64,000 nucleotides of DNA, taken from the NCBI RefSeq assembly GCF_048773025.1, contig NW_027413957.1, positions 1,550,001 through 1,614,000 of the forward strand. Direction: 5' to 3'. The position numbers and the translations under genes were made by a program. Below the pieces are notes generated by a model that worked only from the letters and a program-made list of their open reading frames with translations, did no database searches and had not been told where the DNA came from. Every line of letters starts with the position of its first letter. Position 1 is the first letter of the stretch. Positions 9,981-22,428 of the stretch are shown piece by piece. Origin of the DNA: Camelus bactrianus (taxonomy: Eukaryota; Chordata; Mammalia; Artiodactyla; Camelidae).

Positions 9981-11223
9981 GTTTGAAGTTCCTGCAGATT
10001 TCACTGTAAAACCGAGTTGGAGGTAGTACCTCCCATATATATGTATGGAGTGGAGTTTGCAACTGAAAAGAAACTTTGTGTTCCCAACAAACTAGGTTAA
10101 GGACGGCTTTCACACACACTTATCTCTGAGAACTGAGCATGTGGAGAGACATTCGTTCATCTAGCACAAAAGGAACGGGTTGCAGGAGAAACTTTTACTC
10201 TAGTTTCTCAGTCTGTTTCCTAGTGCCGGTTTGAAGTTCCTGCAATTTTCACTGTAAAACCGAGTTGGACCTAGTACCTCCCCATATATATGTATGGAGT
10301 GGAGTTTGCAATGTAAAGAAACTTTGTGTTCCCAACAAGCTAGGTGAAGGACGGCTTTCACACAGACTTATCTCTCAGAAAGGAGCATGTGGAGAGACGT
10401 TCGTTCATCTAGCACAAAGGGAACGGGTTGCAGGAGAAACTTTCACTCTGGTTTCTCAGTCTGTTTCCTAGTGCCGGTTTGAAGTTCCTGCAGTTTTCAC
10501 TGTAAAACCGAGTTGGAGGTAGTACCTCCCCATATATTTGTATGGAGTGGAGTTTGCAACTGAAAAGAAACTTTGTGTTCCCAAGAAGCTAGGTGAAGGA
10601 CGGCTTTCACACACACTTATCTCTCAGAACTGAGCATGTGGAGAGACATTCGTTCAACTAGCACAAAGGGAACGGGTTGCAGGAGAAACTTTCATTCTGG
10701 TTTCTCAGTCTGTTTCTTAGTGCCGGTTTGAAGTTCCTGCAGTTTTCACTGTAAAACCGAGTTGGAGCTAGTACCTCCCCATATATATGTATGGAGTGGA
10801 GTTTGCAACTGAAAAGAAACCTTGTGTTTCCAACAAGCTAGGTGAAGGACGGCTTTCACACACACTTATCTCTCAGAACTGAGCATGTGGAGAGACATTC
10901 GTTCATCTAGCACAAAGGGAACGGGTTGCAGGAGAAAGTTTTACGCTGGTTTCTCAGTCTGTTTCCTAGTGCCGGGTTGAAGTTCCTGCAGTTTTCACAG
11001 TAAAAGCGAGTTGGAGCTAGTACCTCCCCATATATATGTATGGAGTGGAGTTTGCAACTGAAAAGAAACCTTGTGTTCCCAACAAGCTAGGTGAAGGACG
11101 GCTTTCACACACACTTATCTCTCAGAACTGAGCATGTGGAGAGACGTTCGTTCATCTAGCAAAAAGGGAACGGTTTGAAGGAGAATCTTTTACTCTGGTT
11201 TCTAAGTCTGTTTCCTAGTGCCG
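9981..11223. repeat. Five monomers: AGGTTA monomer plus second cassette copy
   Basis: 9981 is an AGGTTA-type monomer (248 bp; one C missing before the AT core). 10229, 10477, 10726 and 10975 repeat the cassette seen at 499-1493, offset 9,730 bp, with small differences such as GCAATGTAAAG. The last monomer ends with GAAGGAGAATC, unlike the cassette at 1245. Confidence 0.8.
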
Positions 11224-14200
11224 GTTTGTATTTCCTACAGTTTTCACTGTAAATCCGAGTTGGAGCTAGTACCTCCCCATATATATGTATGGAGTGGAGT
11301 TTGCAACTGAAAAGAAACTTTGTGTTCCCAACAAACTAGGTGAAGGACGGCTTTCACCCACAATTATCTCTCAGAACTAAGCATGTGGAGAGACGTTCGT
11401 TCATCTAGCACAAGGGGAACGGGTTGCAGAAAAAACTTTTACTCTGGTTTCTCAGTCTGTTTCCTAGTGCCGGTTTGAAGTTCCTGCAGTTTTCACTGTA
11501 AAACAGAGTTGGAGCTAGTACCTCCCCAATATATGTATGGAGTAAAGTTTGCATCTGAAAAGAAACTTTGTGTTCCCAACAAGCTAGTTGAAGGACGGCT
11601 TTCACACACACATATCTCTAAGAACTGAGCATGTGGAGAGACGTTCATTCATCTAGCACAAAGGGAACAGGTTGCAGGAGAAACATTTACTCTGGTTTCT
11701 CATTCTGTTTCCTACTGTCGGTTTGAAGTTCCTGCAGTTTTCACTGTAAAACCGCGTTGGAGCTAGTACCTCCACATATATTTCTGTATGGAGTGGAGTT
11801 TGCAACTGAAAAGAAACCTTGTGTTCCCAACAAGCTAGGTGAAGGACGGCTTTCACACACACTTATCCCTCAGAACTGAGCATGTGGAGAGACGTTCGTT
11901 CATCTAGCACAAAGGGAACGGGTTGCAGGAGAAACTTTTACTCTGGTTTCTCAGTCTGTTTCCTAGTGCCGGTTTGAATTTCCTGCAGTTTTCACTGTAA
12001 AACAGAGTTGGAGCTAGTACATCCCCATATATGTGTATGGAGTGGAGTTTGCAACTGAAAAGAAACTTTGTGTTCCCAACAAGCTAGGTGAAGGACGGCT
12101 TTAACACCCGCTTATATCTCAGAACTGAGCATGTGGAGAGACGTTCGTTCATCTAGCACAAAGAAACGGGTTGCAGGAGAAACTTTTACTTTGGTTTCTC
12201 AGTCTGTTTCCTAGTGCCGGTTTGAAGTTCCTGCAGTTTTCACTGTAAAACCGAGTTGGAGCTAGTACCTCCCCATATATATGTATGGAGTGGAGTTTGC
12301 AACTGAAAAGAAACTTTGTGTTTCCAACAAGCTAGGTGAAGGACGGCTTTCACCCACACATATCTGTAAGAACTGAGCATGTGGAGAGACGTTCGTTCAT
12401 CTAGCACAAAGGGAACAGGTTGCAGGAGAAATATTTACTCTGGATTCTCAGTCTGTTTCTTAGTGCCGGTTTGAAGTTCCTGCAGTTTTCACTATAAAAC
12501 CGAGTTGGAGCTAGTACCTCCCCATATATTTCTGTATGGAGTGGAGTTTGCAAATGAAAAGAAACCTTGTGTTCCCAACAAGCTAGGTGAAGGACGGCTT
12601 TCACACACACTTATCTCTCAGAACTGAGCATGTGGAGAGACGTTTGTTCATCTAGCTCAAAAGGAACGGTTTGCAGGAGAAACTTTTACTCTGGTTTCTC
12701 AATCTGTTTCCTAGTGCCGGTTTGAAGTTCCTGCAGTTTTCACTGTAAAACCGAGTTGGAGCTAGTACCTCCCCATATATATGTATGGAGTGGAGTTTGC
12801 AACTGAAAAGAAACTTTGTGTTCCCAACAAATTAGGTTAAGGACGGCTTTCACACACACATATCTCTGAGAACTGAGCATGTGGAGAGACATTCGTTCAT
12901 CTAGCACAAAAGGAACGGGTTGCAGGAGAAACTTTTACTCTAGTTTCTCAGTCTGTTTCCTAGTGCCGGTTTGAAGGTCCTGCAATTTTCACTGTAAAAC
13001 CGAGTTGGAGCTCGTACCTCCCCATATATATGTATGGAGTGGAGTTTGCAATGAAAAGAAACTTTGTTTTCCCAACAAGCTAGGTGAAGTACGGCTTTCA
13101 CACACACATATCTCTCAGAACGGAGCATGTGGAGAGACGTTCGTTCATCTAGCAAAAAGGGAACGGGTTGAAGGAGAATCTTTTACTCTGGTTTCTAAGT
13201 CTGTTTCGTAGTGCCGGTTTGTATTTCCTGCAGTTTTCACTGTAAAACCGAGTTTGAGCTAGTACCTCCCCATATATATGTATGGAGTGGAGTTTGCAAC
13301 TGAAAAGAAACCTTGTATTCCCAACAAGCTAGATGAAGGACGGCTTTCACACACACTTATCTCTTCGAACAGCGCATGTGGAGAGACGTTCGTTCATCTA
13401 GCACAAAGGGAACGGGTTGCTGGAGAAATTTTTACTCTGGTTTCTCAGTCTGTTTCTTAGTGCCGGTTTGAAGTTCCTGCAGTTTTCACTGTAAAACCGA
13501 GTTGGAGCTAGTACCTCCCCATATATATGTATGGAGTGGTTTTTGCAACTGAAAAGAAACCTTGTGTTCCCAACAAGCTAGGTGAAGGACGGCTTTCACA
13601 CACACTTATCTCTCAGAACTGAGCATGTGGAGAGACGTTCGTTCATCTACCACAAAGGAACGGGTTGCAGGAGAAACTTTTACTCTGGTTTCTCAGTCTG
13701 TTTCCTAGTGCCGGTTTGAAGTTCCTGCAATTTTCACTGTAAAACCGAGTTGGACCTAGTACCTCCCCATATATATGTATGGAGTGGAGTTTGCAATGAA
13801 AAGAAACTTTGTGTTCCCAACAAGCTAGGTGAAGGACGGCTTTCACACAGACTTATCTCTCAGAACGGAGCATGTGGAGAGACGTTCGTTCATCTAGCAC
13901 AAAGGGAACGGGTTGCAGGAGAAACTTTCACTCTGGTTTCTCAGTCTGTTTCCTAGTGCCGGTTTGAAGTTCCTGCAGTTTTCACTGTAAAAACGAGTTG
14001 GAGGTAGTACCTCCCCATATATTTGTATGGAGTGGAGTTTGCAACTGAAAAGAAACTTTGTGTTCCCAAGAAGCTAGGTGAAGGACGGCTTTCACACACA
14101 CTTATCTCTCAGAACTGAGCATGTGGAGAGACATTCTTTCAACTAGCACAAACGGAACGGGTTGCAGGAGAAACTTTCATTCTGGTTTCTCAGTATGTTT

Positions 14201-14957
14201 CTTAGTGCCGGTTTGAAGTTCCTGCAGTTTTCACTGTAAAACCGAGTTGGAGCTAGTACCTCCCCATATATATGTACGGAGTGGAGTTTGCAACTGAAAA
14301 GAAACCTTGTGTTCCCAACAAGCTAGGTGAAGGACGGCTTTCACACACACTTATCTCTCAGAACTGAGCATGTGGAGAGACGTTCGTTCATCTAGCACAA
14401 AGGGAACGGGTTGCAGGAGAAAGTTTTACGCTGGTTTCTCAGTCTGTTTCCTAGAGCCGGGTTGAAGTTCCTGCAGTTTTCACAGTAAAAGCGAGTTGGA
14501 GCTAGTACCTCCCCATATATATGTATGGAGTGGAGTTTGCAACTGAAAAGAAACTTTGTGTTCCCAACAAGCTGGGTGAAGGACGGTATTCACACACACT
14601 TATCTCTCAGAACTGAGCATGTGGAGAGACGTTCGTTCATCTAGCACAAAGGGAACGGGTTGCAGGAGAAACTTTTACTCTGGTTTCTCAGTCTGTTTCC
14701 TAGTGCCGGTTTGAAGTTCCTGCAGTTTTCACAGTAAAAGCGAGTTGGAGCTCGTACATCCCCATATATATGTATGGAGTGGAGTTTGCAACTGAAAAGA
14801 AACTTTGTGTTCCCAACAAACTAGGTGAAGGAAGGCTTTCACACACACTTATCTCTCAGACCTAAGCATGTGGAGAGACGTTCGTTCATCTAGCACAAAG
14901 GGAACGGGTTGCAGGAGAAACTTTTACTCTGGGTTCTCAGTCTGTTTCCTAGTGCCG
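11224..14957. repeat. 15-monomer HOR, copy 1 (3,734 bp)
   Basis: Starts at 11224, 11473, 11721, 11972, 12220, 12469, 12720, 12969, 13217, 13466, 13714, 13962, 14211, 14460 and 14709. Private variants shared with the next copy include ACCGCGTTGG and TCCACAT (11721), ACTATAAAAC (12469), GAAGGTCC (12969), TTCGAACAGCGC (13217), GGTTTTTGC (13466), GTACGGAG (14211), GCTGGGTGA (14460) and GACCTAAGC (14709). It contains the recurrent cassette at 13714-14708. Confidence 0.9.
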
Positions 14958-17900
14958 GTTTGAAGTTCCTGCAGTTTTCACTGTAAAACCGAGTTGGAGC
15001 TAGTACCTCCCCATATATATGTATGGATTGGAGTTTGCAACTGAAAAGAAACTTTGTGTTCCCAACAAACTAGGTGAAGGACGGCTTTCACCCACAATTA
15101 TCTCTCAGAACTAAGCATGTGGAGAGACGTTCGTTCATCTAGCACAAGGGGAACGGGTTGCAGAAAAAACTTTTACTCTGGTTTCTCAGTCTGTTTCCTA
15201 GTGCCGGTTTGAAGTTCCTGCAGTTTTCACTGTAAAACCGAGTTGGAGCTAGTACCTCCCCATATATATGTATGGAGTAAAGTTTGCATCTGAAAAGAAA
15301 CTTTGTGTTCCCAACAAGCTAGTTGAAGGACGGCTTTCACACACACATATCTCTAAGAACTGAGCATGTGGAGAGACGTTCATTCATCTAGCACAAAGGG
15401 AACAGGTTGCAGGAGAAACATTTACTCTGGTTTCTCATTCTGTTTCCTACTGTCGGTTTGAAGTTCCTGCAGTTTTCACTGTAAAACCGCGTTGGAGCTA
15501 GTACCTCCACATATATTTCTGTATGGAGTGGAGTTTGCAACTGAAAAGAAACCTTGTGTTCCCAACAAGCTAGGTGAAGGACGGCTTTCACACACACTTA
15601 TCCCTCAGAACTGAGCATGTGGAGAGACGTTCGTTCATCTAGCACAAAGGGAACGGGTTGCAGGAGAAACTTTTACTCTGGTTTCTCAGTCTGTTTCCTA
15701 GTGCCGGTTTGAATTTCCTGCAGTTTTCACTGTAAAACAGAGTTGGAGCTAGTACATCCCCATATATGTGTATGGAGTGGAGTTTGCAACTGAAAAGAAA
15801 CTTTGTGTTCCCAACAAGCTAGTTGAAGGACGGCTTTCACCCACACATATCTGTAAGAACTGAGCATGTGGAGAGACGTTCGTTCATCTAGCACAAAGGG
15901 AACAGGTTGCAGGAGAAATATTTACTCTGGATTCTCAGTCTGTTTCTTAGTGCCGGTTTGAAGTTCCTGCAGTTTTCACTATAAAACCGAGTTGGAGCTA
16001 GTACCTCCCCATATATTTCTGTATGGAGTGGAGTTTGCAAATGAAAAGAAACCTTGTGTTCCCAACAAGCTAGGTGAAGGACGGCTTTCACACACACTTA
16101 TCTCTCAGAACTGAGCATGTGGAGAGACGTTTGTTCATCTAGCTCAAAAGGAACGGTTTGCAGGAGAAACTTTTACTCTGGTTTCTCAATCTGTTTCCTA
16201 GTGCCGGTTTGAAGTTCCTGCAGTTTTCACTGTAAAACCGAGTTGGAGCTAGTACCTCCCCATATATATGTATGGAGTGGAGTTTGCAACTGAAAAGAAA
16301 CTTTGTGTTCCCAACAAATTAGGTTAAGGACGGCTTTCACACACACATATCTCTGAGAACTGAGCATGTGGAGAGACATTCGTTCATCTAGCACAAAAGG
16401 AACGGGTTGCAGGAGAAACTTTTACTCTAGTTTCTCAGTCTGTTTCCTAGTGCCGGTTTGAAGGTCCTGCAATTTTCACTGTAAAACCGAGTTGGAGCTC
16501 GTACCTCCCCATATATATGTATGGAGTGGAGTTTGCAATGAAAAGAAACTTTGTTTTCCCAACAAGCTAGGTGAAGGACGGCTTTCACACACACATATCT
16601 CTCAGAACGGAGCATGTGGAGAGACGTTCGTTCATCTAGCAAAAAGGGAACGGGTTGAAGGAGAATCTTTTACTCTGGTTTCTAAGTCTGTTTCGTAGTG
16701 CCGGTTTGTATTTCCTGCAGTTTTCACTGTAAAACCGAGTTTGAGCTAGTACCTCCCCATATATATGTATGGAGTGGAGTTTGCAACTGAAAAGAAACCT
16801 TGTATTCCCAACAAGCTAGATGAAGGACGGCTTTCACACACACTTATCTCTTCGAACAGCGCATGTGGAGAGACGTTCGTTCATCTAGCACAAAGGGAAC
16901 GGGTTGCTGGAGAAATTTTTACTCTGGTTTCTCAGTCTGTTTCTTAGTGCCGGTTTGAAGTTCCTGCAGTTTTCACTGTAAAACCGAGTTGGAGCTAGTA
17001 CCTCCCCATATATATGTATGGAGTGGTTTTTGCAACTGAAAAGAAACCTTGTGTTCCCAACAAGCTAGGTGAAGGACGGCTTTCACACACACTTATCTCT
17101 CAGAACTGAGCATGTGGAGAGACGTTCGTTCATCTAGCACAAAGGAACGGGTTGCAGGAGAAACTTTTACTCTGGTTTCTCAGTCTGTTTCCTAGTGCCG
17201 GTTTGAAGTTCCTGCAATTTTCACTGTAAAACCGAGTTGGACCTAGTACCTCCCCATATATATGTATGGAGTGGAGTTTGCAATGAAAAGAAACTTTGTG
17301 TTCCCAACAAGCTAGGTGAAGGACGGCTTTCACACAGACTTATCTCTCAGAACGGAGCATGTGGAGAGACGTTCGTTCATCTAGCACAAAGGGAACGGGT
17401 TGCAGGAGAAACTTTCACTCTGGTTTCTCAGTCTGTTTCCTAGTGCCGGTTTGAAGTTCCTGCAGTTTTCACTGTAAAAACGAGTTGGAGGTAGTACCTC
17501 CCCATATATTTGTATGGAGTGGAGTTTGCAACTGAAAAGAAACTTTGTGTTCCCAAGAAGCTAGGTGAAGGACGGCTTTCACACACACTTATCTCTCAGA
17601 ACTGAGCATGTGGAGAGACATTCTTTCAACTAGCACAAACGGAACGGGTTGCAGGAGAAACTTTCATTCTGGTTTCTCAGTATGTTTCTTAGTGCCGGTT
17701 TGAAGTTCCTGCAGTTTTCACTGTAAAACCGAGTTGGAGCTAGTACCTCCCCATATATATGTACGGAGTGGAGTTTGCAACTGAAAAGAAACCTTGTGTT
17801 CCCAACAAGCTAGGTGAAGGACGGCTTTCACACACACTTATCTCTCAGAACTGAGCATGTGGAGAGACGTTCGTTCATCTAGCACAAAGGGAACGGGTTG

Positions 17901-18444
17901 CAGGAGAAAGTTTTACGCTGGTTTCTCAGTCTGTTTCCTAGAGCCGGGTTGAAGTTCCTGCAGTTTTCACAGTAAAAGCGAGTTGGAGCTAGTACCTCCC
18001 CATATATATGTATGGAGTGGAGTTTGCAACTGAAAAGAAACTTTGTGTTCCCAACAAGCTGGGTGAAGGACGGTATTCACACACACTTATCTCTCAGAAC
18101 TGAGCATGTGGAGAGACGTTCGTTCATCTAGCACAAAGGGAACGGGTTGCAGGAGAAACTTTTACTCTGGTTTCTCAGTCTGTTTCCTAGTGCCGGTTTG
18201 AAGTTCCTGCAGTTTTCACAGTAAAAGCGAGTTGGAGCTCGTACATCCCCATATATATGTATGGAGTGGAGTTTGCAACTGAAAAGAAACTTTGTGTTCC
18301 CAACAAACTAGGTGAATGAAGGCTTTCACACACACTTATCTCTCAGACCTAAGCATGTGGAGAGACGTTCGTTCATCTAGCACAAAGGGAACGGGTTGCA
18401 GGAGAAACTTTTACTCTGGGTTCTCAGTCTGTTTCCTAGTGCCG
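14958..18444. repeat. Same HOR, copy 2, one monomer shorter (3,487 bp)
   Basis: Monomers from 14958 to 18196 follow copy 1 in the same order. The offset is 3,734-3,735 bp for the first three monomers and 3,487 bp from 15956 on, so one monomer is missing between. After that point the copies are nearly identical: by eye I found about three differences in roughly 2.5 kb (near 13089, 13649 and 14830 against their partners). The pairing ends at 18445, where GTATGAAG monomers begin. Confidence 0.9.
15707..15955. repeat. Recombinant monomer replacing two monomers
   Basis: Its left half (GAATTTCC, CAGAG, ACATCC, core ATGTG, TTCCC) matches the left half of 11972. Its right part (CACCCACAC, CTGTAAG, AACAGG, GAAATATTT, GGATTCTC) matches the right part of 12220. 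Copy 1 has both full monomers; this copy has one. The switch lies near monomer positions 105-130. Alternative: an existing CAGAG/CTGTAAG monomer, as at 1494, with later conversion of its end. Confidence 0.7.
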
Positions 18445-20436
18445 GTTTGAAGTTCCTGCAGTTTTCACTGTAAAACCGAGTTGGAGCTCGTACCTCCCCA
18501 TATATATGTATGAAGTGGAGTTTGCAACTGAAAAGAAAATTTGTGTTCCCAACATGCTAGGTGAAGGACGGTATTCACACACACTTATCTCTCAGAACTG
18601 AGCATGTGGAGAGACGTTCGTTCATCTAGCACAAAGGGAACGGGTTGCAGGAGAAACTTTTACTCTGGTTTCTCAGTCTGTTTCCTAGTGGCGGTTTGAA
18701 GTTCCTGCAGTTTTCACTGTAAAACCGAGTTGGATTTTGTACCTCCCCATATATATGTATGGAGTGGAGTTTGCAACTGAAAAGAAACTTTGTGTTCCCA
18801 ACAAACTAGGTGAAGGAAGGCTTTCACACACACTTATCTCTCAGAACTGAGCATGTGGAGAGACGTTCGTTCATCTAGCACAAAGGGAACGGGTTGCAGG
18901 AGAAACTTTTACTCTGGTTTCTCAGTCTGTTTCCTAGTGCCGGTTTGAAGTTCCTGCAGTTTTCACTGTAAAACCGAGTTGGAGCTAGTACCTCCCCATA
19001 TATATGTATGGATTGGAGTTTGCAACTGAAAAGAAACTTTGTGTTCCCAACAAGCTAGGTGTAGGACGGCTTTCACACACACTTATCTCTCAGAACTGAG
19101 CATGTGGAGAGACGTTCGTTCATCTAGCACAAAGGAACGGGTTGCAGGAGAAACTTTTACTCTGGTTTCTCAGTCTGTTTCTTAGTGCCGGTTTGAAGTT
19201 CCTGAAGTTTTCACTGTAAAACCGAGTTGGAGCTAGTACCTCCCCATATATATGTATGGAGTGGAGTTTGCAACTGAAAAGAAACCTTGTGTTCCCAACA
19301 AGCTAGGTGAAGGACGGCTTTCACACACACTTATCTCTCAGAACTGAGCATGTGGAGAGACGTTCGTTCATCTAGCACAAAGGGAACGGGTTGCAGTAGA
19401 AACATTTCTCTGGTTTCTCAGTCTGTTTCCTAGTGCCGGTTTGAAGTTCCTGCAGTTTTCACTGTAAAACCGAGTTGGAGCTAGTACCTCCCCATATATA
19501 TGTATGGATTGGAGTTTGCAACTGAAAAGAAACTTTGTGTTCCCAACAAACTAGGTGAAGGACGGCTTTCACCCACAATTATCTCTCAGAACTAAGCATG
19601 TGGAGAGACGTTCGTTCATCTAGCACAAGGGGAACGGGTTGCAGAAAAAACTTTTACTCTGGTTTCTCAGTCTGTTTCCTAGTGCCGGTTTGAAGTTCCT
19701 GCAGTTTTCACTGTAAAAACGAGTTGGAGCTAGTACCTCCCCATATATATGTATGGAGTAAAGTTTGCATCTGAAAAGAAACTTTGTGTTCCCAACAAGC
19801 TAGTTGAAGGACGGCTTTCACACACACATATCTCTAAGAACTGAGCATGTGGAGAGACGTTCGTTCATCTAGCACAAAGGGAACAGGTTGCAGGAGAAAC
19901 ATTTACTCTGGTTTCTCAGTCTGTTTCCTAGTGCCGGTTTGAAGTTCCTGCAGTTTTCACTGTAAAACCGAGTTGGAGCTAGTACCTCCCCATATATTTC
20001 TGTATGGAGTGGAGTTTGCAACTGAAAAGAAACCTTGTGTTCCCAACAAGCTAGGTGAAGGACGGCTTTCACACACACTTATCCCTCAGAACTGAGCATG
20101 TGGAGAGACGTTCGTTCATCTAGCACAAAGGGAACGGGTTGCAGGAGAAACTTTTACTCTGGTTTCTCAGTCTGTTTCCTAGTGCCGGTTTGAATTTCCT
20201 GCAGTTTTCACTGTAAAACAGAGTTGGAGCTAGTACATCCCCATATATGTGTATGGAGTGGAGTTTGCAACTGAAAAGAAACTTTGTGTTTCCAACAAGC
20301 TAGGTGAAGGACGGCTTTCACCCACACATATCTGTAAGAACTGAGCATGTGGAGAGACGTTCGTTCATCTAGCCCAAATGGAACAGGTTGCAGGAGAAAC
20401 TTTTACTCTGGTTTCTCAGTCTGTTTCCTAGTGCCG
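18445..20436. repeat. 8-monomer HOR, copy 1 (1,992 bp)
   Basis: Starts at 18445, 18694, 18943, 19191, 19439, 19688, 19937 and 20188. The order is: a GGTATTC monomer; a GGAAGGC monomer with TGGCGG at its entry; a GGATTGG monomer; one with CAGTAGAAAC and a short TTCTCTGG (248 bp); GGATTGG with CAATTAT and AAGGGGAAC; GAGTAAAG with GCATCTG; a 251-bp ATTTCTG monomer; a CAGAG/ATGTG monomer. Confidence 0.88.
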
Positions 20437-22428
20437 GTTTGAAGTTCCTGCAGTTTTCACTGTAAAAGCGAGTTGGAGCTAGTACCGCCCCATATTTATG
20501 TATGGAGTGGAGTTTGCAACTGAAAAGAAACTTTGTGTTCCCAACAAGCTAGGTGAAGGACGGTATTCACACACACTTATCTCTCAGAACTGAGCATGTG
20601 GAGAGACGTTCGTTCATCTAGCACAAAGGGAACGGGTTGCAGGAGAAACTTTTACTCTGGTTTCTCAGTCTGTTTCCTAGTGGCGGTTTGAAGTTCCTGC
20701 AGTTTTCACTGTAAAACCGAGTTGGAGTTCGTACCTCCCCATATATATGTATGGAGTGGAGTTTGCAACTGAAAAGAAACTTTGTGTTCCCAACATGGTA
20801 GGTGAAGGAAGGCTTTCACACACACTTATCTCTCAGAACTGAGCATGTGGAGAGACGTTCGTTCATCTAGCACAAAGGGAACGGGTTGCAGGAGAAACTT
20901 TTACTCTGGTTTCTCTGTCTGTTTCCTAGTGCCGTTTTGAAGTTCCTGCAGTTTTCACTGTAAAACCGAGTTGGAGCTAGTACCTCCCCATATATATGTA
21001 TGGATTGGAGTTTGCAACTGAAAAGAAACTTTGTGTTCCCAACAAGCTAGGTGAAGGACGGCTTTCACACACACTTATCTCTCAGAACTGAGCATGTGGA
21101 GAGACGTTCGTTCATCTAGCACAAAGGAACGGGTTGCAGGAGAAACTTTTACTCTGGTTTCTCAGTCTGTTTCTTAGTGCCGGTTTGAAGTTCCTGCAGT
21201 TTTCACTGTAAAACCGAGTTGGAGCTAGTACCTCCCCATATATATGTATGGAGTGGAGTTTGCAACTGAAAAGAAACCTTGTGTTCCCAACAAGCTAGGT
21301 GAAGGACGGCTTTCACACACACTTATCTCTCAGAACTGAGCATGTGGAGAGACGTTCGTTCATCTAGCACAAAGGGAACGGGTTGCAGTAGAAACTTTTC
21401 TCTGGATTCTCAGTCTGTTTCCTAGTGCCGGTTTGAAGTTCCTACAGTTTTCACTGTAAAACCGAGTTGGAGCTAGTACCTCCCCATATATATGTATGGA
21501 TTGGAGTTTGCAACTGAAAAGAAACTTTGTGTTCCCAACAAACTAGGTGAAGGGCGGCTTTCACCCACAATTATCTCTCAGAACTAAGCATGTGGAGAGA
21601 CGTTCGTTCATCTAGCACAAGGGGAACGGGTTGCAGAAAAAACTTTTACTCTGGTTTCTCAGTCTGTTTCCTAGTGCCGGTTTGAAGTTCCTGCAGTTTT
21701 CACTGTAAAACCGAGTTGGAGCTAGTACCTCCCCATATATATGTATGGAGTAAAGTTTGCATCTGAAAAGAAACTTTGTGTTCCCAACAAGCTAGTTGAA
21801 GGACGGCTTTCACACACACATATCTCTAAGAACTGAGCATGTGGAGAGACGTTCGTTCATCTAGCACAAAGGGAACAGGTTGCAGGAGAAACTTTTACTC
21901 TGGTTTCTCAGTCTGTTTCCTAGTGCCGGTTTGAAGTTCCTGCAGTTTTCACTGTAAAACCGAGTTGGAGCTAGGACCTCCCCATATATTTCTGTATGGA
22001 GTGGAGTTTGCAACTGAAAAGAAACCTTGTGTTCCCAACAAGCTAGGTGAAGGACGGCTTTCACACACACTTATCCCTCAGAACTGAGCATGTGGAGAGA
22101 CGTTCGTTCATCTAGCACAAAGGGAACGGGTTGCAGGAGAAACTTTTACTCTGGTTTCTCAGTCTGTTTCCTAGTGCCGGTTTGAATTTCCTGCAGTTTT
22201 CACTGTAAAACAGAGTTGGAGCTAGTACATCCCCATATATGTGTATGGAGTGGAGTTTGCAACTGAAAAGAAACTTTGTGTTTCCAACAAGCTAGGTGAA
22301 GGACGGCTTTCACCCACACATATCTGTAAGAACTGAGCATGTGGAGAGACGTTCGTTCATCAAGCACAAAGGGAACAGGTTGCAGGAGAAACTTTTACTC
22401 TGGTTTCTCAGTCTGTTTCTTAGTGCCG
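20437..22428. repeat. 8-monomer HOR, copy 2 (1,992 bp)
   Basis: All eight starts are displaced by exactly 1,992 bases from copy 1 (20437, 20686, 20935, 21183, 21431, 21680, 21929, 22180). The first monomers differ more (AGCGAG, ACCGCCCC and CATATTTATG at 20437 against CCGAG and GTATGAAG at 18445) than the later ones, so the unit may have been assembled from two sources. Confidence 0.88.
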
